Under the pieces are notes generated by a model. It was given only the letters and a program-made list of their open reading frames with translations, was not told the origin of the DNA and searched no databases. Source: Brachybacterium subflavum (lineage in GTDB: Bacteria; Actinomycetota; Actinomycetes; Actinomycetales; Dermabacteraceae). Taken from it: a DNA stretch of 64,000 bases. The stretch covers positions 360,467 through 424,466 of the forward strand of contig NZ_VIGP01000005.1 in assembly GCF_009299795.1 (NCBI RefSeq). The letters are read 5' to 3'. This document shows, piece after piece, positions 38,267 to 47,407 of the stretch. The position numbers and the translations under genes were made by a program. How positions within the stretch are numbered: position 1 is the first letter of the stretch; each line of letters begins with the position of its first letter.

Positions 38267-41203
38267 ATGAACGACGATTCCGACACCCCCGAGAACCCCG
38301 GCACCCCGGGCGACCCCGGGGACCAGCACACCACGACCGGCGCCGAGGGCGCGGGCGACGTCCCCGACCCCTCCGACGACGCGACCGGCTCCGGGGCGCC
38401 CGTCGGCCCCGACGGGCCCGACGCGGGCGGCACCCAGATCGAGGTCGGCGAGGCCTCCGAGCGCGTGATCACCCTGGTCGACCCGCTCGACGAGGGCGAG
38501 GGCGACCTCATCACCCAGGTCGACCTGAACCAGGAGATGCAGCGCTCCTTCCTCGACTACGCGATGAGCGTGATCGTGGACCGCGCCCTGCCGGACGTGC
38601 GCGACGGCCTCAAGCCCGTGCACCGCCGCATCGTCTACGCGATGTACGACGGCGGCTACCGCCCCGACCGCTCCTTCTCCAAGTGCGCGAAGGTCGTCGG
38701 CGAGGTCATGGGCGGCTACCACCCGCACGGCGACTCCGCGATCTACGACGCGATGGTGCGCCTCGTGCAGCCCTGGAACATGCGCTACCCGCTGATCCTG
38801 GGCCAGGGCAACTTCGGCTCGGCCGGCGACGACGGCGCGGCCGCCTCGCGGTACACGGAGTGCAAGATGGCGCCGCTGGCCCTCGAGCTGGTGCGCGACA
38901 TCAACGAGAACACCGTCGACATGCAGGACAACTACGACGGCACCCTCGAGGAGCCGACGATCCTGCCGGCGCGCTTCCCGAACCTGCTGTGCAACGGCTC
39001 CGCCGGCATCGCCGTGGGCATGGCCACGAACATCCCGCCGCACAACCTGCGCGAGGTGTCCGAGGCCGTCCAGTGGCTGCTGCGGAACCCCGAGGCGACG
39101 AAGGAGGAGCTGCTGGACGCGTGCCTCGCGCGCATCAAGGGCCCCGACTTCCCCTCGGGCGCGACCATCGTGGGCACCCGAGGCATCCAGGACGCCTACC
39201 GCACCGGCCGCGGCTCCATCACCCAGCGCGCCGTGGTCTCCACCGAGGAGATCCGCGGGCGGATGGCGCTCGTCGTCACCGAGCTCCCGTACCAGGTCAA
39301 CCCCGATTCGCTCGCCCGGAAGATCGCGGAGCTCGTCAAGCTCGGCAGGCTCCAGGGCATCGCCGACATCAACGACGAGACCTCGGGCCGCACCGGACAG
39401 CGCCTCGTGCTGACGCTCAAGCGCGACGCCGTCGCGAAGGTCGTGCTGAACAACCTGTACAAGCACACCCAGCTGCAGGAGAACTTCAGCGCGAACATGC
39501 TCGCGCTCGTGAACGGGGTGCCCCGCACCCTGTCGGTCGACTCCTTCGTGCGCGAGTGGACGAAGCACCAGCTCGACGTCATCGTGCGCCGCACCCAGTA
39601 CCGACTGGACCGCGCCGAGGAGCAGATCCACATCTACCGCGGCTACCTCAAGGCGCTCGACGCGCTCGACGAGGTCATCGCGCTGATCCGCCGCTCCCCG
39701 GACGCCGACGAGGCCCGCACGGGCCTCATGGAGCTGCTCGAGATCGACGAGGTCCAGGCCAACGCGATCCTCTCGATGCAGCTGCGTCGCCTGGCCGCCC
39801 TGGAGCGCCAGAAGATCATCGAGGAGCACGACCGCCTGCAGGCCCTCATCGAGGAGTACAAGGCGATCCTCGCCTCCCCGCAGCGCCAGCGCGACATCGT
39901 CTCCGAGGAGCTCGCGGGCGTCGTCGACAAGTACGGCGACGACCGGCGGACCGAGATCCTGCCCTTCGACGGCGACATGTCGATGGAGGACCTCATCCCC
40001 GAGGAGGATGTGGTCGTCACCATCACCAAGGGCGGCTACGTCAAGCGCACCCGCACCGACCAGTACCGCGCCCAGAAGCGCGGCGGCAAGGGCGTGCGCG
40101 GCGCCAGCCTGCGGGACGACGACGTGGTCCAGCACTTCTTCACCACGACCACCCACCAGTGGCTGCTGTTCTTCACCGACGCCGGCCGGGTCTACCGCGC
40201 CAAGGGCTACGAGATCCCCGAGGCCCCTCGCGACGCCAAGGGCCAGCACGTGGCGAACCTGCTGGCCTTCCAGCCGGATGAGAAGATCGCCTCGGTCCTC
40301 GCGATCTCGAGCTACGAGGACGCCGAGTACCTGGTGCTCGCCACTCGCCACGGCCTCGTGAAGAAGACCGCGCTCACCCAGTTCGATTCGTCCCGCACGG
40401 GCGGCATCATCGCCGTGAACCTGCGCGAGATGGAGACGGCCGACGGGCCCCGGCCCGATGAGCTCGTCGCCGCCCGGGTGGTCGACGGCGACGACCAGCT
40501 GCTGCTGGTCTCGCGCAACGGCCAGAGCGTGCGCATGCCCGCCTCGGACGACGTGCTGCGCCCGATGGGCCGCGCCACCAGCGGCGTCACCGGCATGAAG
40601 TTCCGCCATGACGACGAGCTGCTCGCGATGGACGTGGTGCGTCCCGGCACGTACGTCGTCACCGTGACCGACGGCGGCTTCGCCAAGCGCTCGGACATCG
40701 AGGAGTACCGGGTCCAGGGCCGCGGAGGCCTCGGCATCCGCGTCGCCAAGCTGCCCGACGACCGCGGTCACCTGGTGGGCGCCGCCGTCGTCGAGGAGGG
40801 CGACGAGCTGCTGGTCGTGATGGAGAAGGGCAAGGTGGTGCGCTCGCGCGTCGCGGAGGTGCCCGTCAAGGGCCGCACCACCATGGGCGTCGTCTTCGCC
40901 AAGCCCGGCAAGAACGACCACATCGTGCTGGTCGCCGTGAGCGCCGAGTCCGACGTCGACCTCGACGAGGCAGATCCGGAGGACGGAGTGGCCGATCCGT
41001 CGGCCGCCGGCCCGAGCGGCGCCCCGGCCGACAGCGCGGATGGACCGTCGGCCGAGTCGTCGGCCGATCCCGTGGTCGATCCCGCGCAGCAGGCGCCCGA
41101 CGCGTCTGCCGAGGATGGGGACGCAGATGCTCTAGGCTCGGATGCGTCCGACGACGCGTCGAGCGACGACGCGTCCACCGGCGACGTCTCATCGGAGGAG
41201 TGA
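38267..41203 (+). CDS. gyrA: DNA gyrase subunit A
   Basis: The DNA-cleaving subunit of gyrase. Of 978 residues, the first 75 are an acidic extension not seen in E. coli GyrA. The winged-helix region has [13 protein letters not shown] with Ser157 and Asp161 at the positions equivalent to E. coli Ser83 and Asp87, the quinolone-susceptible state. The catalytic tyrosine is Tyr196 (ASRYTECK). The C-terminal wrapping domain contains the GyrA box QKRGGKG. The last 80 residues are an acidic Ala/Asp/Ser tail. The unusual length comes from the two ends. Confidence 0.97.
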   Translation: MNDDSDTPENPGTPGDPGDQHTTTGAEGAGDVPDPSDDATGSGAPVGPDGPDAGGTQIEVGEASERVITLVDPLDEGEGDLITQVDLNQEMQRSFLDYAMSVIVDRALPDVRDGLKPVHRRIVYAMYDGGYRPDRSFSKCAKVVGEVMGGYHPHGDSAIYDAMVRLVQPWNMRYPLILGQGNFGSAGDDGAAASRYTECKMAPLALELVRDINENTVDMQDNYDGTLEEPTILPARFPNLLCNGSAGIAVGMATNIPPHNLREVSEAVQWLLRNPEATKEELLDACLARIKGPDFPSGATIVGTRGIQDAYRTGRGSITQRAVVSTEEIRGRMALVVTELPYQVNPDSLARKIAELVKLGRLQGIADINDETSGRTGQRLVLTLKRDAVAKVVLNNLYKHTQLQENFSANMLALVNGVPRTLSVDSFVREWTKHQLDVIVRRTQYRLDRAEEQIHIYRGYLKALDALDEVIALIRRSPDADEARTGLMELLEIDEVQANAILSMQLRRLAALERQKIIEEHDRLQALIEEYKAILASPQRQRDIVSEELAGVVDKYGDDRRTEILPFDGDMSMEDLIPEEDVVVTITKGGYVKRTRTDQYRAQKRGGKGVRGASLRDDDVVQHFFTTTTHQWLLFFTDAGRVYRAKGYEIPEAPRDAKGQHVANLLAFQPDEKIASVLAISSYEDAEYLVLATRHGLVKKTALTQFDSSRTGGIIAVNLREMETADGPRPDELVAARVVDGDDQLLLVSRNGQSVRMPASDDVLRPMGRATSGVTGMKFRHDDELLAMDVVRPGTYVVTVTDGGFAKRSDIEEYRVQGRGGLGIRVAKLPDDRGHLVGAAVVEEGDELLVVMEKGKVVRSRVAEVPVKGRTTMGVVFAKPGKNDHIVLVAVSAESDVDLDEADPEDGVADPSAAGPSGAPADSADGPSAESSADPVVDPAQQAPDASAEDGDADALGSDASDDASSDDASTGDVSSEE

Positions 41204-41206
41204 CCC

Positions 41207-41992
41207 GTGGCAAGCAGCAAGAACGGTTCGACGCCCGGCCGCCCGGGCGGCGCCGGCGGCACGGAGGGCGCGCCCACGGTCACGTTCACGCCGACCGACG
41301 ACGCTGAGGGGCCCGCGAAGGGCTCCTCGAGGACCTCCTCGAAGGGCGCGTCGAACGGCTCTGCGACGACCGCGAACTCCGCGGGCTCCGCGAACGGCGC
41401 CGGCGGCTCGAGGACGGGCAGTGCGAACTCCGGTGGCGCGAGGACGGGCGGCGCGAAGAACGCAGGCACCTCCTCCGCTCAGCGGACCGGTCCCCAGCGC
41501 ACGGGCTCCGCGACCTCCGCGTCGAGTGCGAACTCCCGCGGGACCGTCGGCGCGAGCAGCGCGAACGGCGCGAACAGGGGGGCGAGCCGCTCCCCGGCGA
41601 AGGCGACGGCCAAGGCGCCCACCCGATCCGGTGGGCCCCGCCGCATCCGCCTCACGCTCTCGCGGATCGACCCCTTCTCCGTCATGAAGATGTCGTTCCT
41701 GATCGCGATCGCCGTGGGCATCGCGACCGTCGTCGCCGTGGCCGTGCTGTGGAACCTCGTCGAGGTCATCGGCATCTGGGACAAGATCGACGAGATCGGC
41801 CGCGACCTCAACAACGACAAGCCGCTGCCTTTCATGGAGTACTTCAAGTTCTCCAAGATGATCAGCTACGCGACCATCGCCGCCGTCGTCGACATCGTCA
41901 TCATCACGGCGCTCGGCACGCTCCTCGCGTTCCTCTACAACATCGTCGCCGCCCTTCTGGGCGGACTGAAGATGACCTTCACCGACGAGTGA
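41207..41992 (+). CDS. DUF3566 membrane protein
   Basis: A 261-residue protein with a 140-residue Ser/Gly/Ala/Arg-rich N-terminus followed by the DUF3566 domain: IRLTLSRIDPFSVMKMSF, one helix (about 162-185), and a second (about 218-245) ending in YNIVAALLGGLKMTFTDE. The family sits after gyrA in most actinobacteria; its role is unknown. GTG start three bases after the gyrA stop, with GGAGGAG inside the end of gyrA, so it is coupled. Confidence 0.9.
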   Translation: MASSKNGSTPGRPGGAGGTEGAPTVTFTPTDDAEGPAKGSSRTSSKGASNGSATTANSAGSANGAGGSRTGSANSGGARTGGAKNAGTSSAQRTGPQRTGSATSASSANSRGTVGASSANGANRGASRSPAKATAKAPTRSGGPRRIRLTLSRIDPFSVMKMSFLIAIAVGIATVVAVAVLWNLVEVIGIWDKIDEIGRDLNNDKPLPFMEYFKFSKMISYATIAAVVDIVIITALGTLLAFLYNIVAALLGGLKMTFTDE

Positions 41993-42088
41993 GCGGCCCC
42001 GCGGGAGCCCCGGCAGGGGGCCCTCGGCGGCAGAGGATCCCCGTCGCGGACTCCCGCCCCGGGATTCTCGCGGCAGGCACTCACGGTC

Positions 42089-42125
42089 AAGCGCCCGGCA
42101 CCGTCCACGACGGTGCCGGGCGCTT
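42089..42125 (+). terminator. Terminator of the gyrB-gyrA-DUF3566 operon
   Basis: AAGCGCCCGGCACCG (42089-42103) pairs perfectly with CGGTGCCGGGCGCTT (42111-42125) around a 7-base loop, 97 bases past the stop codon. Confidence 0.8.
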
Positions 42126-42188
42126 CTGCGGGGGGCGCCGCGCGCTTCTGCGAGGGCGCCGGGCGCCGGGGTACTGGGCTGCGACGGC

Positions 42189-42253
42189 GTCACGCAATGG
42201 CCCCGGCGCGACACTCGCGTCGTATATTGCGCGAGCGTCGCACATAGGCCCTT
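42189..42253. repeat. 65-bp interspersed repeat, copy B
   Basis: Gap-free match to 3743-3807 (48 of 65 identical). Copy B has clearer internal dyad symmetry: GCGACACTCGCG and CGCGAGCGTCGC flank an AT-rich centre (TCGTATATTG). Confidence 0.6.
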
Positions 42254-42280
42254 GGAGGACAGGTCAGTGCGTCGGCGGGA

Positions 42281-42389
42281 GGCCCAGTCCATCGGCCCCA
42301 GCCCACCGGCCCAGCCCACCGGGCCCAGTCCATCGGCCCCAGCCCACCGGCCCCAGCCCACCGGCCCAGCCCACCGGCCCCGGCCCACC
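42281..42389. repeat. 13/14-bp tandem repeat, eight units
   Basis: Eight units of the form GGCCC(C)AGCCCACC or GGCCCAGTCCATC, in a higher-order order that partly repeats every three units. The opposite strand is a series of GGTGGG and GGGG runs. It ends 20 bases from the stop codon of the oxidoreductase gene and would be in its 3' untranslated region. Confidence 0.85.
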
Positions 42390-42409
42390 GGGATCCGCCC
42401 CGGCTCGGC

Positions 42410-44053
42410 TCAGGCCACGGTGAAGCTGATCGTGTGCCAGCCGCTCGCGCCGTTCGGCGCCGGATCCGCGTGCTGCGAGGTCTGCAGCTCGCCGGTGCCG
42501 TCGGTCGCCCGCACGCGGGCAGTGTGCTCCCCGGGGCGCGCATCGGCCCAGCGCAAGGACCACTGGGTCCAGGTGTCGGCGGTGACCTCCGCTCCCAGAT
42601 CGGCGTCGAGCCAGTCCCCGTCGTCGATCTGCACCTGCACGGAGCGCACCCCGCGATGCTGCGCCCAGGCGGTGCCGCCGATCATCACGGCGCCCTCGCC
42701 GTCGGCCTCGACGTCCTTGCCCTCGCGGGGCACGTCGATGCGCGAGGCGGTCTTGATGGGGCCCCGCTCCGACCAGCCGCGGGAGGTCCAATAGGCGGTC
42801 TGGTCGGCGAAGCGGGTCACCGTGAGCTCCGTGAGCCACTTCGTCGCCGAGACGTAGCCGTAGAGCCCCGGGACGACCATCCGCACCGGATAGCCGTGCT
42901 CGGGCGGCAGCGGGGAGCCGTTCATGCCCACGGCGAGCAGTGAGTCGCGTCCATCGGTGAGCGCCTCGAGCGGGGTGGAGGCGGTGAAGCCGTCGGCCGA
43001 GCGGGAGAGGACCATGTCGGCCCCGTCCTTCACACCGGCGCGCTCCAGGAGCCGCGCGACGGGCACCCCGATCCACGTGGCGTTCCCCGCCAGATCGCCG
43101 CCCACCACATTGGAGACGCAGGTCAGCGTCACATGGGACTCGACCATGGGCTCGTCGAGCAGCTGGGAGAAGTCGAGCTCGAGCTCCCGGTCCACGAGTC
43201 CATGGATGTGCAGGCGCCAGCTCGTGGGATCCACGCGGGGCACCGCGAGGGCGGTGTCGATGCGGTAGAAGTCGCCGTTCGGGGTGACGAACGGCGGCAT
43301 CCCCGCGAGGTCGACCTGGGCCCCGGCCGGGATCGGGGACGCGCGCTTCGACGGAGTGGGCAGCACGAACTGCGCGACCTTCCGGCTCAGATCGCGGCTG
43401 GTCGCGAGGCCCTGCGCGCCTGCGGCGACGATGGCGGCGAGGACGCCCGTGCCCGCGATGAGAGCCCGGCGAGGCGGTGCGGGGGCAGGGGGACGCGCAG
43501 TGGCGGATGAGGGCGCATCGGCAGGGGCGGGAGCGTCCCGCCCGTCGGCCGACGAGGAGGGGACGGGCCTGCCCACCAGCACCAGCAGGGCCACGACCGC
43601 GAGAACCGTCCCGGCGAGGGTCGGCACCACGTCGGCCGCGGAGTTCTGGGCGCGGGTGAGGACGAAGACGCCGGCGCCGACGCCGAGCACTGCGAGCAGG
43701 ACGGCCGCCGTTCGCGGACGCTTTCCCGCCAGTACCCCGAGCAGCCCCGTCACCACGGCGTACACCAGCAGCATCGAGATGCCGAGAACGAGCTTGTCGC
43801 GCGTGCCGAACAGGCCGATGACCAGGTCCTTCACACCCGGTGGCACCACGTCGACGAATGCGCCCCCCACCGCGATCAGCGGCGCGGACGAGGAGCTGAA
43901 GGCCAGCGAGCACACCCCGGAGACCGCGAGCAGGACGAGGCCCGAGGCGATCCCGGCCAGGGCCGACCACCACGGGATGCGGCGCGGAGAGCGGGGTGCC
44001 GCCGGCCGTCGCGGGTCGCTGCCCGTGCTCGGCCGTGAGCGCAGATCGGCCAC
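42410..44053 (-). CDS. Membrane-anchored molybdopterin-dependent oxidoreductase (sulfite oxidase/YedY-like)
   Basis: A 547-residue protein. The N-terminal third has about five membrane helices (residues 30-220). The external catalytic part has PFVTPNGDFYRIDTALAVPR, SWRLHIHGLVDRELEL, and the molybdenum-ligand cysteine in VTLTCVSNVVGG followed by NATWIGVPVARLLERAGV, as in the sulfite oxidase superfamily. An Ig-like dimer domain ends the chain (SVQVQIDDGDWLDADL, GEHTARVRATDG). The natural substrate is unknown. I chose GTG at 44053, with AAGGAG nine bases upstream. Confidence 0.9.
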   Translation of the reverse strand: MADLRSRPSTGSDPRRPAAPRSPRRIPWWSALAGIASGLVLLAVSGVCSLAFSSSSAPLIAVGGAFVDVVPPGVKDLVIGLFGTRDKLVLGISMLLVYAVVTGLLGVLAGKRPRTAAVLLAVLGVGAGVFVLTRAQNSAADVVPTLAGTVLAVVALLVLVGRPVPSSSADGRDAPAPADAPSSATARPPAPAPPRRALIAGTGVLAAIVAAGAQGLATSRDLSRKVAQFVLPTPSKRASPIPAGAQVDLAGMPPFVTPNGDFYRIDTALAVPRVDPTSWRLHIHGLVDRELELDFSQLLDEPMVESHVTLTCVSNVVGGDLAGNATWIGVPVARLLERAGVKDGADMVLSRSADGFTASTPLEALTDGRDSLLAVGMNGSPLPPEHGYPVRMVVPGLYGYVSATKWLTELTVTRFADQTAYWTSRGWSERGPIKTASRIDVPREGKDVEADGEGAVMIGGTAWAQHRGVRSVQVQIDDGDWLDADLGAEVTADTWTQWSLRWADARPGEHTARVRATDGTGELQTSQHADPAPNGASGWHTISFTVA

Positions 44054-44338
44054 GGTGCGACGCTCCTTCCCGACCGGGCGGCATCGGCGATCGACGGGGC
44101 GCGCGGTCGATACGAGTCTGCTCCTGTGCGCGAGGGACGTCGACACCTGTGACGAAGCCGTAAGGGATGGGACGAGGGTGAGGCGCAGCGGGCGGGACCG
44201 TGCTCGGGGCCGCGGCTCCCGGCCCGGTCAGGGGCCTGTGATGTCCGGTACAGGGCACCCATCGGGTTGGACGCGGATGCTCACGCTTCGCTACAGTTGA
44301 GCGTCGGTGCGGCCCGGTGATCCGGATCCGCAGCACAC

Positions 44339-44412
44339 GGGCCTATAGCTCAGTCGGTTAGAGCGCTGTCCTGATAAGACAGAGGTCACTGGTTCAAGTC
44401 CAGTTAGGCCCA
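44339..44412 (+). tRNA. tRNA-Ile (anticodon GAT)
   Basis: 74-nt cloverleaf: acceptor GGGCCTA/TAGGCCC, D-arm AGCTCAGTCGGTTAGAGC, anticodon stem CTGTC/GACAG with loop CTGATAA (anticodon GAT), T-arm ACTGGTTCAAGTCCAGT, discriminator A. CCA not encoded. Confidence 0.97.
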
Positions 44413-44435
44413 CTCCCACGCTTTCGGAGGTTCCG

Positions 44436-44582
44436 ATGAAGAAGCTGCTCACGTACTCCGCGGTCCTCGTCTCCAGCGCTGTCGCAGGCATCCTGGTGTG
44501 GCGCAAGGTCGAGGCGGACAAGCTCGAGAACGATCTCTGGGCCGAGGCCGAGAAGATCAGCGAGCAGCAGTCGAAGTCCTGA
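44436..44582 (+). CDS. DLW-39 family small protein
   Basis: A 48-residue protein starting MKKLLTYSAVLVSSAVAGIL, with one hydrophobic helix, then VWRKVEADKLENDLWAEAEK and a short polar end. The D-L-W motif and the position between tRNA-Ile and tRNA-Ala downstream of gyrA match the actinobacterial DLW-39 family, whose function is unknown. CGGAGG precedes the ATG. Confidence 0.9.
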   Translation: MKKLLTYSAVLVSSAVAGILVWRKVEADKLENDLWAEAEKISEQQSKS

Positions 44583-44604
44583 GCTCTTCCGAGAGCCCGG
44601 ATAC

Positions 44605-44677
44605 GGGGACTTAGCTCAGTTGGTAGAGCGGTAGCTTTGCAAGCTTCAGGTCAGGGGTTCGATCCCCCTAGTCTCCA
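44605..44677 (+). tRNA. tRNA-Ala (anticodon TGC)
   Basis: 73-nt cloverleaf: acceptor GGGGACT/AGTCTCC with one G-U pair, D-arm AGCTCAGTTGGTAGAGC, anticodon loop TTTGCAA (anticodon TGC), T-arm AGGGGTTCGATCCCCCT, discriminator A. CCA not encoded. Confidence 0.96.
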
Positions 44678-44689
44678 CTGCCCAGCACT

Positions 44690-44721
44690 CAGAGGCCCCT
44701 TCCTCCAGGAAGGGGCCTCTG
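44690..44721 (+). terminator. Terminator after tRNA-Ala
   Basis: CAGAGGCCCCTTCC pairs perfectly with GGAAGGGGCCTCTG around a 4-base loop (TCCA), 12 bases past the tRNA. Confidence 0.85.
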
Positions 44722-44781
44722 GGCATTCACGGGCGGCCGTTCAGACCACCGGTGAGCGGGCGCCCGATGGGCGCCGCCGGC

Positions 44782-45189
44782 TCATTCCCCGGGAGCACCG
44801 CTGCCCTGGTAGAGCGGCAGGTCCTCGACGAGCTTCGTGAGCTCCGCGTCCAGGGCGAATCGGCGCTGGTGCAGCTCGGCGATCTTCCGGGCGATCTCCG
44901 GGTCGCCGTCGTCCGTCATGTCGAAGGAATGGAACTTCTCCAGCAGGGGCAGTCCGATCCGGTCGGTGTGCCGGTGGGACGGCGCCATCAGGTACTCCCA
45001 ATAGCCTTCGAGGTCCTCGAGCACGAAGATGGCGCCGTATTCGAACTCACCCCCGATGTCGGGGCCGACGACGAAGCTCTTCACCGCGTCGATCGACGCG
45101 CCCTGGTGGCGGAGGCTCTCGAGGGCCTCCTCGCGCTGCTCGGGGGTGACGTCGGCCTTCATGGTCAGACGGTTGCCGTGGTAGATCAT
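44782..45189 (-). CDS. Dabb (stress-responsive A/B barrel) domain protein
   Basis: A 135-residue single-domain protein of the dimeric alpha-beta barrel type: MIYHGNRLTMKADVTPEQRE, SFVVGPDIGGEFEYGAIFVL, LEGYWEYLMAPSHRHTDRIG. A C-terminal helical extension of about 40 residues is extra. Such proteins bind small hydrophobic or polyketide-like ligands; the ligand is unknown. Its start overlaps the MFS stop in ATGA, so it is coupled to that transporter. Confidence 0.85.
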   Translation of the reverse strand: MIYHGNRLTMKADVTPEQREEALESLRHQGASIDAVKSFVVGPDIGGEFEYGAIFVLEDLEGYWEYLMAPSHRHTDRIGLPLLEKFHSFDMTDDGDPEIARKIAELHQRRFALDAELTKLVEDLPLYQGSGAPGE

Positions 45190-46427
45190 CGATCTGTCCT
45201 CTCTTCTCGTGCTTCTCCTGAGTGGGTGCGGGCGCCTGCGGCGACGACGGTCGCCGCGAGGAGCGCCAGCGCGACCGCGGAGACCAGGAAGGTCCCGCGG
45301 AGACCTATCGCGCCGATGACGGGCGCGAGCAGCAGCGGCGAGAGGAACTGCCCGCCGAAGACTCCGGCGACGACACCTCCGAGCGCCGTTGACCGATGGG
45401 GGCCGGGCACGATCTCGCTCATCCATGCGTTGAGGCCGGGCACTATGGCACCGACCCCGACGCCGCCCACCAGCGCCCCCGTGATCACGCCGAGCGGGGC
45501 ATCGGTGCCGCTGAGCCCGATGACTGCCCAGCCGAGGCCGAGTATCAGGAGGGCGCCCGCGATGAGCGCGGCGAAACCGAGCCGGCCGCGCAGAGCCGGG
45601 TAGGCGAGGGCTCCGAGCACACCGGTGGCTGTGCTCGCTGCGATCGCGAGGCTGGACATCACCGGTGCCAGTCCCGACTGCGCGAACATGAACGGCAGTT
45701 GGGTGGGTGCCATGAAGAAGACGGCGGTGCCGAGCACCGCGACGACCACGACGAGGACGGCCAGCCCGGACGACGCGCGGTCGGTGCGCGCGCCTTGTGC
45801 GTGCGGTTCTCGCGGTCCGCGGTGACGGCGCCGCGAGCCCGGCAGCAGAGGAGTGCGGAGCGCGAGGGGCACGAGGAGCAGGGCGACCGCGTAGAGCATG
45901 GAGGGTGCCCGCCAGTTCTCCGCCGCGAGCAGCCCCGCCAGCGGGAGGAACACCACCCCGCCGAGGCTCGCGAACGCCTGCTGACCCGCGAGCATGCGCG
46001 TGCGCTTCACGCCGCCCCAGAGCCCGGCGATGGAGCTGGAGATCGCTGTCATGACCATGCCGACGCCCACGCCGAGCACGAGTCGGGAGATCAGGAGCGG
46101 CCCCAGGCCCGGGAGCCAGAGTCCTGCGGTGCCGCCGACGGCGTAGAGCGCGAGGCCGCCGACGAGCACGGTCCGGGAGCCGGTCCGTCGGATGGCGATC
46201 CCCGCGAGCGGCGCCGCGGCCGCGATCGCCGCGGAGGTCAGCGTGACCGTCTGCCGGAGCAGGACGGGGGAGGCGTCGGGGAATGCGAGTCCCATCGCGG
46301 GCAGGCTCGGGGAGATGATCGCCGCCGCCATGATCGTCAGCGCGGAGGCCGCGAGCAGGATGGGGGCCCGTGTGCGCGCGGTGCCGCGTGCGGTTCTCGG
46401 TGACGGCGCTATGCGCGTGCTGGTCAT
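45186..46427 (-). CDS. MFS transporter (CynX/NimT or drug-efflux type)
   Basis: A 413-residue membrane protein with twelve hydrophobic helices and the MFS loop 2-3 motif around GIAIRRTGSRTVLVGGLAL. A signature-like stretch LVLGVGVGMVMTAISSSIAGLWG lies in helix 4-5. Small-molecule efflux is inferred from the TetR gene upstream. I started it at ATG 46427, with GGAGGA five bases upstream. An operator matching that of the TetR gene lies at 46494-46513. Confidence 0.85.
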   Translation of the reverse strand: MTSTRIAPSPRTARGTARTRAPILLAASALTIMAAAIISPSLPAMGLAFPDASPVLLRQTVTLTSAAIAAAAPLAGIAIRRTGSRTVLVGGLALYAVGGTAGLWLPGLGPLLISRLVLGVGVGMVMTAISSSIAGLWGGVKRTRMLAGQQAFASLGGVVFLPLAGLLAAENWRAPSMLYAVALLLVPLALRTPLLPGSRRRHRGPREPHAQGARTDRASSGLAVLVVVVAVLGTAVFFMAPTQLPFMFAQSGLAPVMSSLAIAASTATGVLGALAYPALRGRLGFAALIAGALLILGLGWAVIGLSGTDAPLGVITGALVGGVGVGAIVPGLNAWMSEIVPGPHRSTALGGVVAGVFGGQFLSPLLLAPVIGAIGLRGTFLVSAVALALLAATVVAAGARTHSGEAREERTDR

Positions 46428-46493
46428 GTCGTCCTCCGTCTCGTCGTCCTGGTTCTCGGTGCCTGGCCGGGGCCGTCCACCGTCCCGGTGTAT

Positions 46494-46513
46494 GCGTGAC
46501 TGGTCACTCACTC
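46494..46513. promoter_or_regulatory. TetR operator in front of the MFS gene
   Basis: GCGTGACTGGTCACTCACTC matches the operator at 47177-47196 in 17 of 20 positions. GTGAC and GTCAC form a short dyad. It lies 67 bases upstream of the transporter start, between the regulator and transporter genes. Confidence 0.7.
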
Positions 46514-46565
46514 TCGGGAGAGCGCACTGGGGGAGCGGGCGATTCTTTCGATCCCCGCAGTGCTG

Positions 46566-47174
46566 TCAGTCGGGGTGGCGCATGCCCTGGTCGAGGATGC
46601 GCGCCCAGGGCTCGGGGATGTTCTCTATCTCGGCGGTCACCAGCAGGTGGCACAGCTGGCCGAAGGCGACGAAGCGCTGGACGTCCTCGTCGCTCCCGCG
46701 GGAGCGTTCCTTGGCGAATGCGGTGATGCGGGCGAGGCCCTCGCGCAGCGCCCGACCGATCTCCGGGATCCCGGCGACCGATTGCGCGTGCACCTGCATC
46801 ATCAGCAGGCGCCGATCCCCGATCAGCTTCGCGTAGGCGCCGCCGAGCCGATCCAGCATCGTGGTGGGGTCCGGTGGATCGCCGGCGGTGCCGGCCTCGT
46901 CGACCGCGTCGGCCTCGAGAACCAGGGCGGCGATCACCTGGTCGTAGCACTCCTCGAGCGCGGCCGCGAAGAGCAGCTCCTTGCTGGGGAAGAGCTTGAA
47001 GACGTACGCGGGGGAGATGGACGCCGCGCGGCCCACATCGGCCACGGTGGTGCCGTAGTAGCCGCCGTCGCCGAACTCGTTCAGCGCTGCGGAGAGGACC
47101 TGGGGCCGACGCAGGTCGGCGGTCGAGAGGACCTTTCCCTGCGACGTGCTCTGGGAGCTGCTCGTCGGGCTCAT
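46566..47174 (-). CDS. TetR-family transcriptional regulator
   Basis: A 202-residue repressor. The N-terminal helix-turn-helix is clear (residues 22-68: RPQVLSAALNEFGDGGYYGT, TVADVGRAASISPAYVFKLF). The C-terminal ligand domain is diverse, with EECYDQVIAALVLEADAVDE. The gene heads the TetR-MFS-Dabb cluster on the same strand. Two matching operators predict control of both itself and the transporter. The -10 box TACAGT (47182-47187, minus strand) is only seven bases from the ATG, so the mRNA may be leaderless. Confidence 0.9.
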   Translation of the reverse strand: MSPTSSSQSTSQGKVLSTADLRRPQVLSAALNEFGDGGYYGTTVADVGRAASISPAYVFKLFPSKELLFAAALEECYDQVIAALVLEADAVDEAGTAGDPPDPTTMLDRLGGAYAKLIGDRRLLMMQVHAQSVAGIPEIGRALREGLARITAFAKERSRGSDEDVQRFVAFGQLCHLLVTAEIENIPEPWARILDQGMRHPD

Positions 47175-47176
47175 AT

Positions 47177-47196
47177 GAGTGACTGTACACTCACTC
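47177..47196. promoter_or_regulatory. TetR operator at its own promoter
   Basis: GAGTGACTGTACACTCACTC is a 20-base palindrome around TGTACA with a single mismatched pair. It covers the minus-strand -10 box TACAGT and ends two bases before the regulator's start codon, so binding would block its own transcription. Confidence 0.75.
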
Positions 47197-47407
47197 TCTT
47201 CGGGGTCGCAAGCCCTGAGGTGCGATCTCTCTTCCCGACTGGTCCGATATGTGAAGAACCCCAGAGTTGCTCCGGCCGCGCGGTGATGTGGCTATAGCGT
47301 GACCGTGAACAGGGGATGACCGAGCACCGCGGGGGCGGGCAGGAGAAGGAGTGCAGAGGTGCTGCGAGTGGGGGCTCGAAGGGCGAGAGCGCTGGCAGGG
47401 GGCGTCG

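Larger units (their letters stand above)
41993..42409. other. Intergenic region with terminator, interspersed repeat and tandem repeat
   Basis: A 417-base gap between convergent genes. It contains, in order, a terminator (42089-42125), copy B of the 65-bp repeat (42189-42253) and a tandem array (42281-42389). No gene is supported; frames reading Pro/Ser/Ala repeats are produced by the tandem repeat. Confidence 0.75.

Noticed and set aside
42264..44336. 690-codon minus-strand frame overlapping the oxidoreductase
   Set aside because: Shifted-frame shadow of the molybdopterin oxidoreductase, extended by the tandem repeat.
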